Positions 1-5,622 are shown, counted from the first letter of the stretch. The stretch is DNA of 6,214 nucleotides from an uncultured Eubacteriales bacterium (GCA_934615635.1 CAKTTT010000145.1:1-6214); one strand, 5' to 3'. Numbers and translations: made by a program. Notes: generated by a model from the letters alone, not told the origin.

Positions 1-73
1 AGCTGGTGAGCGGACTTGAACCGCTGACCTGCTGATTACGAATCAGCTGCTCTACCGACTGAGCCACACCAGC
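1..73 (-). tRNA. tRNA-Thr (anticodon CGT)
   Basis: The reverse complement folds into a complete cloverleaf. The acceptor stem GCTGGTG (67-73) pairs with CACCAGC (2-8). The D stem is GCTC/GAGC and the anticodon stem is GCTGA/TCAGC around the loop TTCGTAA, with anticodon CGT at 38-40. The variable loop is AGGTC and the T stem AGCGG/CCGCT encloses TTCAAGT. CGT reads the ACG threonine codon. The discriminator base is T at position 1, so whether CCA is encoded lies outside the window. All stems pair without mismatch, so the gene looks intact. Confidence 0.96.
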
Positions 74-164
74 AAATAAATAAAAGGCTTTCTCTTCCTT
101 CCGGCTGACGCTTCTACACGGCTACAGCACACCGGAGGATGAAAAGACGACTTACGCAACGCTT

Positions 165-193
165 ATTATAGCAAGGAGAGCGGGTTGCGTCAA
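165..193 (-). promoter_or_regulatory. sigma-A promoter of the tRNA-Thr gene
   Basis: On the minus strand a -35 box TTGACG (188-193) is followed after exactly 17 bases by a perfect -10 box TATAAT (165-170). The start point should fall near 158, giving a leader of about 85 bases before the tRNA 5' end at 73, to be removed by RNase P. This is the best promoter match in the window and suits a stable RNA gene. Confidence 0.85.
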
Positions 194-411
194 GGATTTT
201 TTCAAAAACAGCCCACAGTCGGCCTCATGTGTTTGGGGGAGGAGGAGGGGAGGGGAGAGAGGGGAGAGGAAGGACCCGCCTCGGACCCCTTACTTCCTCT
301 CTCCGATAGGCGGCTGGCGGCGGTATGCGGCGCTTTCGAGATCTGGCAGCCCTGCGGCGATTTTTCATCGGCTGTCCGCGCCGGGTTCCGCTTCCATCGG
401 AGGCGGCCCGT
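194..411. other. non-coding gap between chr pair and tRNA promoter, with G-rich tract
   Basis: No convincing gene lies between the stop of the second chromate transporter gene and the tRNA promoter. The plus strand is extremely purine-rich from 235 to 273. Four G-runs at 235-239, 247-250, 252-255 and 261-264 are separated by 7, 1 and 5 bases, which fits the usual intramolecular quadruplex pattern. No standard terminator with a T-run was found for the leftward chr transcript. The nearest structure is a short hairpin, CGAT with ATCG around TTTTC, near 358-370. Confidence 0.5.
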
Positions 412-993
412 CTATCCCGGCGGCAGCGCCTCCCGGGCGAAACCGGCGCCTATGCCCAGCGCGGCAGCCAGCAGAATCACCGCGATGGGATGCCATTTCC
501 GCTTCCACAGCAAAAAGGCCGCCAGGATAAAAATTGGGGTGATCCAAAGAATGTCCGAGGAAAGCAGCCCCCGCCAGGTTACGGCGGGCAGGGCAAAGGC
601 CGTGCGCCCCACCGAAAGGGCCGCGGCCCCGATCAGGCCCACCACCATGGGCCGCAGCCCGTTCAGCACCCCCTGTACAGGCGCGCTCTTGGCAAAGCGG
701 GTGAATACCCGGGCAATCAACAGAATGATCAGGAAGGAGGGCAGCACCACCCCGAAGGTGGCGCAAAGCGCGCCGCCGATCCCGCCGGCCTCCATGCCCA
801 CATAGGTGGCGATATTCACGGCAAAGGGGCCGGGGGTGCTTTCGCTCACCGCGATGAAGTTTATCAATTGCTCATCCGTCATCCAGCCGGCGCCCACCAC
901 CTCCGCCTGAATCAGCGGGATCATGGCGTAGCCGCCGCCGAAGGTGAAAGCGCCGATTTTGAGAAATACGAGGAACAGGCGGAGAAAAATCAC
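412..993 (-). CDS. chromate transporter, second half-size subunit (ChrA family)
   Basis: A 193-residue hydrophobic protein of the CHR family. Short CHR proteins are one half of the two-domain ChrA transporter and normally work as pairs in the cytoplasmic membrane; many family members export chromate by exchange, but the real substrate here is unknown. The signature GAFTFGGGYAMIPLIQ lies at residues 14-29 and SESTPGP at 50-56. Several membrane segments follow, with a late one near 150-163 and the end rich in Ala/Leu/Gly. I chose GTG at 991-993 because its GTGA overlaps the TGA stop of the upstream gene by four bases, a purine-rich SD (GGAAGGGGGGAAG) precedes it, and the family signature follows at once. 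The frame stays open further upstream, but that part is antisense-like Arg-rich text over the neighbour. Translation is probably coupled to the first gene. Confidence 0.9.
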   Translation of the reverse strand: MIFLRLFLVFLKIGAFTFGGGYAMIPLIQAEVVGAGWMTDEQLINFIAVSESTPGPFAVNIATYVGMEAGGIGGALCATFGVVLPSFLIILLIARVFTRFAKSAPVQGVLNGLRPMVVGLIGAAALSVGRTAFALPAVTWRGLLSSDILWITPIFILAAFLLWKRKWHPIAVILLAAALGIGAGFAREALPPG

Positions 994-1568
994 GGCTGCT
1001 TCCCCCCCTTCCCGCGGCAGAGCAGCATCTGCCGGATAAGGCCCGCGCCGGCGGCGCCGGCGATCAGCCAGTAGACGCTGACGCCGGTGAAGGCGGCCAG
1101 CAGGAAGCCTCCGCCCATGACGACGTAGGCAAAGGCGCTGCGGGGACATTGACGGAACAGCCCCCACAGCGCATGGAGGATCAGGGCCAGCACCGCTGCC
1201 CGGATGCCCATGAAAGCATACTGCACCGCTTTGAGCGATTCAAACTGACGCAGCACCAGGGAAAGCAGGGCGATGATCACGAAGGAGGGCGATACCACCC
1301 CCAGCGTCGCGCACAACGATCCCCAGAAGCCGGCCACCCGGTATCCCACATAGGTGGCGGCGTTGACGGCGATGGGGCCGGGGGTGGATTCCGCCACCGC
1401 CAGTATATCCAGCACGTCCCGGTCCTCGATCCAGCCCCGCTTTTCCACCGCCTCCCGCTGGATCAGCGGAATCATGGCGTACCCACCGCCGAAGGTGAAG
1501 GCGCCGATGCGCACAAAGGTATGCAAAAGCTGCCAGCATCGGCGGGCCCTGCCCTTTTTCCCTTCCAT
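990..1568 (-). CDS. chromate transporter, first half-size subunit (ChrA family)
   Basis: A 192-residue membrane protein, first gene of the split chr pair. It carries the CHR signature GAFTFGGGYAMIPLIQ at residues 22-37, identical over 16 residues to its partner, and AESTPGP at 59-65, followed by hydrophobic stretches near 84-107, 120-138 and 146-178. Such pairs are taken to form a heterodimer equal to one full-length ChrA. The start is uncertain: ATG at 1566-1568 is 12 bases from AAAGGAG (1581-1587), an in-frame TTG at 1569-1571 is 9 bases away, and GTG at 1575-1577 is only 3 bases away. The first 15 or so residues are basic and poorly conserved, so the choice does not affect the fold. Chromate as substrate is a family inference only; there is no chrB-like regulator in view. 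Confidence 0.9.
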   Translation of the reverse strand: MEGKKGRARRCWQLLHTFVRIGAFTFGGGYAMIPLIQREAVEKRGWIEDRDVLDILAVAESTPGPIAVNAATYVGYRVAGFWGSLCATLGVVSPSFVIIALLSLVLRQFESLKAVQYAFMGIRAAVLALILHALWGLFRQCPRSAFAYVVMGGGFLLAAFTGVSVYWLIAGAAGAGLIRQMLLCRGKGGKQP

Positions 1569-1588
1569 CAATTCCACCCGCTCCTTTC

Positions 1589-1603
1589 AGCCGGTTTCCG
1601 GCT
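1589..1603 (-). promoter_or_regulatory. 5' UTR hairpin touching the chr SD
   Basis: On the minus strand AGCCGG and CCGGCT pair perfectly over six bases around a three-base loop AAA. The 3' foot ends one base before the SD AAAGGAG (1581-1587) of the first chr gene. It could stabilise the mRNA 5' end or modulate ribosome access. There is no T-run, so it is not a terminator. Confidence 0.45.
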
Positions 1604-1621
1604 TTCCAGTATTCACCAGTC

Positions 1622-1650
1622 AGTATACATCACCCGTTGCAAAAAGAAAA
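1622..1650 (-). promoter_or_regulatory. likely promoter of the chr operon
   Basis: A -10 box TATACT lies at 1622-1627 on the minus strand. The hexamer 17 bases upstream, TTTTCT (1645-1650), is a poor -35 box inside an AT-rich stretch. The predicted start near 1615 would give a leader of about 47 bases, which contains the hairpin just before the SD. The weak -35 suggests an activator, low basal expression, or an incorrect call. Confidence 0.4.
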
Positions 1651-1672
1651 ATGGATTTTTTTCGAAGATTTC

Positions 1673-1742
1673 ATAGGCATTTCCCTATCCTAAAAGAAAT
1701 CCTTCTTGTTTTTGTTACCGGGTGGAAAAGTATTCAGGAATA
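1673..1742. repeat. short inverted repeats between the divergent promoters
   Basis: Two small palindromic sites lie between the divergent promoters: ATAGG (1673-1677) with CCTAT (1684-1688), and a 12-base near-perfect palindrome TATTCAGGAATA (1731-1742), with another TATTC close by at 1753-1757. They are candidate operator sites by position only. Sites this short can occur by chance in AT-rich DNA. Confidence 0.25.
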
Positions 1743-1769
1743 GTCTACAGATTATTCATAGTTGGGGGG

Positions 1770-1775
1770 TATACT
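1770..1775 (+). promoter_or_regulatory. -10 box candidate for the epimerase gene
   Basis: TATACT at 1770-1775 follows a run of six G's and lies about 80 bases before the GTG start at 1853. I see no good -35 box 16-18 bases upstream, so this promoter would be weak or activator-dependent. The leader after it contains a small GC hairpin (CCGC with GCGG) near 1812-1821. Confidence 0.35.
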
Positions 1776-1852
1776 AATCATGAAAACAAGTTGCAAGGCA
1801 AACCGGCCGATCCGCCTGCGGTACCGGCTGTTGGGAGAAAGGAGAATCGTCC

Positions 1853-2896
1853 GTGAAACGTTACTATCTGCTCACCGGAGCCAACGGCCATCTGGGACAC
1901 ACCATCGCGGCCAAGCTGCGGGAGGCCGGGGAGGAAGTGCGGGGTCTGGTCCTGCCCAACGATCCCCATCCCGCCCCCGTGCTGTCGGGGGTGGAGCTGA
2001 TGGAGGGGGACGTCTGCAAGCCCGAAACCCTGGAGCCCTTCTTTCACATGGAACCGGATGAAGAGGGGCCGAGGGAGGTGGTGGTGATCCACACCGCCGG
2101 ACTGATCTCCATCTCCTCCCGCCGGAGCGATCGGGTCCGGGCGGTCAATGTGGAGGGTACCCGCAACGTGGTGGATATGTGCATGCGGCATCACGTCAGC
2201 CGTCTGGTGCACGTCAGCTCGGTTCACGCCATCCCGGAAGGGAAAGCCGGGGAGCCTATTGTGGAGGCCGCCCGCTTCGATCCCGGAGAGGTGGAGGGGC
2301 TTTACGCCAAAACCAAGGCGGAAGCCTCCCAATTGGTGCTGGATGCGGCGGCGCAGGGATTGGATGCAGTGATCGTCCACCCCTCCGGTATTTTGGGGCC
2401 GGGGGACTTCGGTCAGGGCCATCTCACCCAGATGATCGCCGATTATCTCAACGGCCGTCTGGTGGCCTGTGTCAAAGGCGGATATGATTTTGTGGACGTG
2501 CGGGACGTGGCCGACGGCGTTATCGCTGCCGCGGAAAAGGGCCGGGCGGGAGAATGCTATATCCTGTCCAACCGGCATTATGAGGTGCGGGAGCTGCTGG
2601 ATATGGCGTCCGCCCAGACCGGGAAAAAGAGGATACGGGTGGTGCTGCCCATGTGGCTGGCCAAGGCTACGGCGCCGCTTTCGGAGCTGTATTACCGGAT
2701 GGTCCGCCGGCCGCCGCTGTACACCCGCTATTCCCTTTATACCCTGACCAGCAATAGTTGTTTCTGCCACCGGAAAGCGGATGAGGAGCTGGGGTACCGC
2801 ACCCGGAGCATGGAGGCCACCCTCCGGGATACGGCGGATTTCCTGATACGCCACGGCCGTGTGCGCCATCCCGGCCGCCTCTGTCTCCAGCGGTAG
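1853..2896 (+). CDS. NAD(P)-dependent epimerase/dehydratase, extended SDR family
   Basis: A 347-residue cytoplasmic oxidoreductase with a Rossmann fold. The nucleotide-binding motif TGANGHLG is at residues 8-15, close to the N-terminus as in extended short-chain dehydrogenases. An acidic residue in the EGDV segment (51-54) and HTAG (80-83) fit the adenine-binding region. The catalytic triad is visible as VSS (121-123) and YAKTK (Tyr151, Lys155). PSGILGPGDF (177-186) and FVDVRDVADG (213-222) are typical of the 3-beta-HSD / dihydroflavonol-reductase-like branch. The C-terminal 100 residues set substrate choice and give no clear clue, so the substrate is unknown. The GTG start at 1853 has AAAGGAG (1838-1844) eight bases upstream. 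It is a single-gene unit: divergent from the chr genes and followed by a strong hairpin. A 401-codon ORF on the opposite strand is only its shadow. Confidence 0.92.
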   Translation: MKRYYLLTGANGHLGHTIAAKLREAGEEVRGLVLPNDPHPAPVLSGVELMEGDVCKPETLEPFFHMEPDEEGPREVVVIHTAGLISISSRRSDRVRAVNVEGTRNVVDMCMRHHVSRLVHVSSVHAIPEGKAGEPIVEAARFDPGEVEGLYAKTKAEASQLVLDAAAQGLDAVIVHPSGILGPGDFGQGHLTQMIADYLNGRLVACVKGGYDFVDVRDVADGVIAAAEKGRAGECYILSNRHYEVRELLDMASAQTGKKRIRVVLPMWLAKATAPLSELYYRMVRRPPLYTRYSLYTLTSNSCFCHRKADEELGYRTRSMEATLRDTADFLIRHGRVRHPGRLCLQR

Positions 2897-2971
2897 CGGC
2901 GGGCGGAAGCGGGGAAAGGAGCGGCCCAAAAGCAGGGACAGCCGCCAAGACAGGCATTCCCAGATAAAGAG

Positions 2972-2999
2972 GGGCGCCGCCATTCATTTGGCGGCGCCC
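2972..2999 (+). terminator. GC-rich hairpin after the epimerase gene
   Basis: GGGCGCCGCC (2972-2981) and GGCGGCGCCC (2990-2999) form a perfect 10-bp stem with the eight-base loop ATTCATTT. It starts 75 bases after the epimerase stop. The following bases, GCTTGTATTGT, are T-rich but not a clean T-run, so termination may be partial. Confidence 0.6.
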
Positions 3000-3483
3000 G
3001 CTTGTATTGTAGGAGTCCCCCGGCGGAGGCAGGAGTTCCGGAAAAGCTTTAGCGTTCCATAGAAAAAGGAAAGTGAAAACGGGGCAACAATGGGGAGGCG
3101 GAGATGCGGTGCATCGAAGCCATGCAGCCCCTGCTCTTAAAAAAGCTCGAAGAAATAGAAGCCGTTTGGGTCGAGAAAAGGGAAAGAGGGAGAGCGCCGC
3201 ACGGCAAACGCCGGCTTCTTCACACACCTTTAGATGTGGTCAGTACCTCAGACCTCTCCGCAAAGCCACCGGTTTTGACAGGGATATTTACGGTTATGAA
3301 CCTCCCGGGATTGCCGGAGGAGGTCTCCCGTCCGCTTTCGCTTCCAGCGGGAAAAAAACTCACGGCAGAGGAAATAGGCCCGTTAACGGGCCGCGGGGCA
3401 AGCGAGGCAGGAATACGTTGCACTGCATCCGGAGACGCTTGCCGGCAATGGACCCTTATGGAGCTTTCTCCGGCCCGATGGCT
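3000..3483. other. gene-poor gap with clustered palindromes
   Basis: No protein I recognise is encoded here. The region holds several inverted repeats: CCTC(c)CGG with CCGGAGG at 3301-3320; CCGCT with AGCGG at about 3332-3350 followed by seven A's; the perfect 16-base palindrome GGCCCGTTAACGGGCC at 3377-3392; TTGCCGGCAA at 3439-3448; and CCGGAGA (3429-3435) with TCTCCGG (3467-3473). The sequence is the 3' flank of two converging transcripts, so part of this is likely termination or RNA-stabilising structure. Confidence 0.4.
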
Positions 3484-3592
3484 TCAACCCTTGAGGCCGT
3501 CGGCCTGCCGTTCCATATTTTCCACCACAATGTCGTGGATCTCTCCCAGGGAGGCGGCGTATTCCAGCACCTTCCAGGGGACGTTGGTGTGA
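3104..3592 (+). CDS. doubtful hypothetical ORF
   Basis: A 162-codon ORF starts at ATG 3104 with a good SD (GGGGAGG, then five bases). The first 23 residues look protein-like and amphipathic, with LLLKKLEEIEAVW at residues 10-22. Beyond about residue 100 the text is poor, and the last 109 bases run antisense through the well-supported FakA-like gene. No domain, signal peptide or membrane segment was recognised. It may be a chance ORF, or the remains of a gene whose true end lies before 3484. I list it only because of the SD and would not assign a function. Confidence 0.15.
   Translation: MRCIEAMQPLLLKKLEEIEAVWVEKRERGRAPHGKRRLLHTPLDVVSTSDLSAKPPVLTGIFTVMNLPGLPEEVSRPLSLPAGKKLTAEEIGPLTGRGASEAGIRCTASGDACRQWTLMELSPARWLQPLRPSACRSIFSTTMSWISPREAAYSSTFQGTLV
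3377..3392 (-). terminator. possible terminator of the cysK operon
   Basis: A perfect palindrome GGCCCGTTAACGGGCC gives a six-bp GC stem with a TTAA loop, about 90 bases downstream of the last gene's stop on the minus strand. The bases after it on that strand are TATTTCC, only weakly T-rich. A seven-bp stem at 3429-3435/3467-3473 lies nearer the stop but has no T-run at all. Confidence 0.3.
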
Positions 3593-3735
3593 AAATGGAT
3601 CTTGATCAGTTCCTCGTCCCCAATGGCTAGAAGACAGTCGCCTGGAATATGCCGGGTGATATAGTCGTTGATAGCATCCTCCGAAAGGTTCTCTCCTTCG
3701 ATGAGAAGCTGGGTGTCGAACTTGTAATCCAGCAC
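3484..3735 (-). CDS. small protein resembling the C-terminal end of FakA (DAK-family kinase)
   Basis: An 83-residue cytoplasmic protein. The core IHFHTNVPWKVLEYAASLGE (46-65), then IVVENM (69-74), matches the HVHTN-P-x-VL-x-YA-x-x-x-GE-x-x-x-I-x-IENM pattern near the C-terminus of FakA/YloV, the fatty-acid kinase subunit related to dihydroxyacetone kinase. GDCLLAIGDEELIKIH (32-47) matches the strand just before it. Full FakA is over 500 residues, so only the last part is present and there is no nucleotide-binding domain: it cannot be a kinase alone. It is not an obvious recent fragment, since it has its own start, SD and operon position. ATG at 3739-3741 directly abuts AGGTGG, too close for an SD, so I prefer the in-frame GTG at 3733-3735, six bases from AGGTGG. 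It lies 22 bases after yjbR. The function is unknown; binding of a FakB-like or acyl partner is speculation. Confidence 0.82.
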   Translation of the reverse strand: MLDYKFDTQLLIEGENLSEDAINDYITRHIPGDCLLAIGDEELIKIHFHTNVPWKVLEYAASLGEIHDIVVENMERQADGLKG

Positions 3736-3757
3736 GATCATCCACCTGCTTTCTTTA

Positions 3758-4147
3758 TCAGCGTATGTCCGTTTCCAATCCGCCCGCAGCGGCCCCCTGG
3801 AGCCGGGGCTTCCGGGGGGCCGCTGCGGGCGCGGTCAGCTCATGGCTGTGACCGATCATCTCCCGCAGCTCCTCGTCCGGCACGTCCCCGTCCAGCCGGA
3901 CGGTGTTCCAGTGGGTTTTGTTCATGTGCCAGCCGGGAAGAACGTCCTGATACACTCCACGGTACAGCTCCGCCCGGCGGGGCTCGCATTTCAGGTTCAC
4001 GGCGTCCCGGCCGTCCACGGTCAGCAGCAGGGCGAACCATCGCCGGTTGCTCCGCCGCCGGATCACCACCGCGTCGTTGTCAAAGGGCGCATCCGCCGCC
4101 GCATCGGGAAAGGTCAGGCAGCAGGCGATCACCTCGTCTCTGGTCAT
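3758..4147 (-). CDS. MmcQ/YjbR family protein
   Basis: A 129-residue protein of the MmcQ/YjbR family, a small alpha/beta fold related to CyaY that is often labelled DNA-binding but has no settled biochemical role. Recognisable segments are FPDA..D.PFDNDAVVIRR (13-31), RWFALLL (36-42), VNLKCEP (50-56), PGWHMNKTHWNTV (71-83) and the acidic DGDVPDEELREMIGHSHELT (86-105), the usual end of the family domain. The ATG at 4147 has AGGAG eight bases upstream and lies 14 bases after the cysK stop. The frame stays open far upstream through cysK, but that part is a shadow. Residues 106-123 are an unusual Ala/Pro/Gly-rich tail encoded entirely by a long inverted repeat (3781-3831), so they were probably gained when a hairpin came to lie at the gene end. 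Confidence 0.88.
   Translation of the reverse strand: MTRDEVIACCLTFPDAAADAPFDNDAVVIRRRSNRRWFALLLTVDGRDAVNLKCEPRRAELYRGVYQDVLPGWHMNKTHWNTVRLDGDVPDEELREMIGHSHELTAPAAAPRKPRLQGAAAGGLETDIR
3781..3831. repeat. 17-bp perfect inverted repeat inside the 3' end of yjbR
   Basis: CGCCCGCAGCGGCCCCC (3781-3797) is the exact reverse complement of 3815-3831. The 17 bases between (3798-3814) can pair further (GG, AGC with GCT, CC), giving a hairpin of about 22 bp. In the mRNA it would be very stable. On the minus strand the next bases are GATTGGAAAC, without a T-run, so it is not a standard terminator. It lies 46 bases before the start of the next gene, where it could protect or separate the upstream message, or block ribosomes near the end of yjbR. 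Confidence 0.85.
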
Positions 4148-4161
4148 GACGCCCTCTCCTC

Positions 4162-5094
4162 TCATTCGCCGAACAGGTTGGCGGATAGATACCGCTCTCC
4201 CGTGTCCGGCATAACCGCCACAATGGTTTTGTCCCGGTTTTCCACCCGCTTGGCAAGCTGGGTGGCGGCGTAGAGGGCGGCGCCGGAGGAAATGCCCAGC
4301 AGCAGCCCCTCGGTACGGGCGATGGCGCGGCAGGCGTCGTAAGCCTCGTCGTTGCGCACGGTCATCACTTCGTCGTATATCCGCCGGTTCAGCACCGGCG
4401 GGCAGAAGCCCGCCCCCAGGCCCTGAAGCTTGTGAGCGCCGCTGCGTCCCTGGGACAATACCGGGGAGTCGCTGGGCTCCACCGCCACCACCCGCACGGC
4501 GGGATCGGCTTCCTTGAGAGCTTCCCCGATGCCGGTCAGGGTGCCGCCGGTCCCCACTCCCGCCACGAAGATGTCCACCTTTCCACCGGTGGCCGCTAAA
4601 ATTTCCGGTCCGGTGGTCCGGCGATGGACTTCCGGATTGGCGGGGTTTTCGAACTGCCGGGTCATAAAGGCCCCCGGCGTCCGGGCGGCGATTTCCTCCG
4701 CCTTGTCGTTGGCCCCCTTCATCCCCTTGTCGCCGGGAGTCAGAACCACCTCCGCTCCCAGCGCCCGCAGCAGCCGGCGCCGTTCGGGGTTCATGGTATC
4801 CGGCATGGTGATGATCACCCGATAGCCCTTGACCAGCCCCACAAAGGCCAGACCAATGCCCGCGCTGCCGCTGGTGGGTTCCACGATCACGCTGCCGGGG
4901 CGGAGCTGCCCTCTGCGTTCCGCATCCTCCACCATGGCCAGCGCCACCCGGTCCTTGACCGATCCCAGAGGATTGAAATATTCCAGCTTGAGCAGCAGCC
5001 GCCCGCAAGCCGATTGCTCCTTCAGATACCGCACCGGTTCCAGCATCGGGGTGCCGCCGATCAGCTCGGTGAGGGAACGAACCACCTTACACAT
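4162..5094 (-). CDS. cysK: cysteine synthase (O-acetylserine sulfhydrylase), PLP-dependent
   Basis: A 310-residue fold-type II PLP enzyme that makes cysteine from O-acetylserine and sulfide in the cytoplasm. Family marks in order: LIGGTPML (11-18), FNPLGSVKDR (40-49) with PLP lysine Lys47, EPTSGSAGIGLA (72-83), GDKGMKGANDKAEE (121-134), FENPANPEVHRRTTGPEI (148-165), the phosphate loop GTGGTLTG (181-188), HKLQGLGAGF (221-230), GISSGAA (267-273) and MPDTGERYLS (295-304). The length equals typical CysK. One oddity: the substrate loop normally reads TSGNTG, but here it is TSGSAG (Ser77, Ala78), losing the conserved Asn. The start ATG overlaps the end of the GNAT gene by eight bases and has GGGAG seven bases upstream. 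OAS would come from a CysE not seen here. A related beta-replacement activity or an altered substrate is possible. Confidence 0.93.
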   Translation of the reverse strand: MCKVVRSLTELIGGTPMLEPVRYLKEQSACGRLLLKLEYFNPLGSVKDRVALAMVEDAERRGQLRPGSVIVEPTSGSAGIGLAFVGLVKGYRVIITMPDTMNPERRRLLRALGAEVVLTPGDKGMKGANDKAEEIAARTPGAFMTRQFENPANPEVHRRTTGPEILAATGGKVDIFVAGVGTGGTLTGIGEALKEADPAVRVVAVEPSDSPVLSQGRSGAHKLQGLGAGFCPPVLNRRIYDEVMTVRNDEAYDACRAIARTEGLLLGISSGAALYAATQLAKRVENRDKTIVAVMPDTGERYLSANLFGE

Positions 5095-5602
5095 GGGGGA
5101 ACTCCCTTTCTCCGCCGCTCAGCCGCATACGGTAAACGCACAATCCGTCAGGCAGATCGTTGTAGGATCGCTGCTCCTCCTGCAGAAAACCGCATTTGGC
5201 CAGCACCCGCCGGGAGCTTTGATTCTCTCCCACCACATAGGCGGAGAGGGTTCGGGCGAACAGCACGGTCTGTGCATATCCCACGACGGCGTGAAGCGCC
5301 TGGGTGGCGTAGCCCCGCCCCCAGAAGGCGGGCCCCAGCAGGAAGGAAACGCGATAGCTTCCCGTTCCCTCCTCCGGCTTGAGACCGATCATCCCCACGA
5401 ATCGCCCGGTGGAACGCTCGGTCAAAGCGAATCCCGCGCAGCCAGGAGCACTGTAGGAGCGGATCAGCGTCTCCGTTTCCCGCGGCGCCATATGGGCGGA
5501 AAAGCGCATATACCGGGTCACCGCCGGATCCGAGGTCAGCCTGAATAAGGGAGATGTATCCTCCAGCCGCAGGGGACGAACATGCAAATGAGTCGTATCC
5601 AC
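5087..5602 (-). CDS. GNAT family N-acetyltransferase (RimJ/RimL-like)
   Basis: A 171-residue cytoplasmic acetyltransferase using acetyl-CoA. The opening LHVRPLRLEDTSPLFRLTSD (6-25), the strand GRFVGMIGL (66-74), the acetyl-CoA motif FLLGPAFWGRGYATQAL (87-103, with the loop GRGYAT at 95-100) and NQSSRRVLAKCGF (127-139) are the standard layout of the RimJ/RimL (Acetyltransf_3) subgroup. The substrate cannot be read from sequence; protein N-termini, amines or small antibiotics are all possible. It is not a serine acetyltransferase of the CysE type, which has a different left-handed beta-helix fold, so its place before cysK does not explain OAS supply. The GTG start (5600-5602) is preceded by GGAAGGTGA with six bases between. 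It is the first gene of the operon and overlaps cysK by eight bases, so translation is likely coupled. Confidence 0.9.
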   Translation of the reverse strand: MDTTHLHVRPLRLEDTSPLFRLTSDPAVTRYMRFSAHMAPRETETLIRSYSAPGCAGFALTERSTGRFVGMIGLKPEEGTGSYRVSFLLGPAFWGRGYATQALHAVVGYAQTVLFARTLSAYVVGENQSSRRVLAKCGFLQEEQRSYNDLPDGLCVYRMRLSGGEREFPHV

Positions 5603-5622
5603 TTCCTGTCACCTTCCGAAGC

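Noticed and set aside
1780..2061. Possible leader peptide or upstream ORF starting at ATG 1780
   Set aside because: It starts within a few bases of the proposed -10 box, has no properly spaced SD, and runs out of frame far into the epimerase gene.
1778..2983. 401-codon ORF on the minus strand opposite the epimerase
   Set aside because: It is longer than the epimerase, but its text is His/Gly/Arg-rich without any motif, whereas the plus strand shows a complete SDR motif set with a good SD.
3273..3300. Perfect -35 hexamer TTGACA on the plus strand in the gap
   Set aside because: No -10-like hexamer is found 16-18 bases downstream, so it is not a supportable promoter.
3758..5008. 416-codon minus-strand ORF spanning yjbR and most of cysK
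   Set aside because: Only the last 129 codons (from ATG 4147) form the YjbR protein. The upstream part is a Gly/Arg/Gln-rich shadow of cysK in another frame.
4162..5602. Reading the GNAT gene as cysE (serine acetyltransferase) because it precedes cysK
   Set aside because: CysE is a hexapeptide-repeat protein; this sequence has the GNAT acetyl-CoA loop and no hexapeptide repeats.
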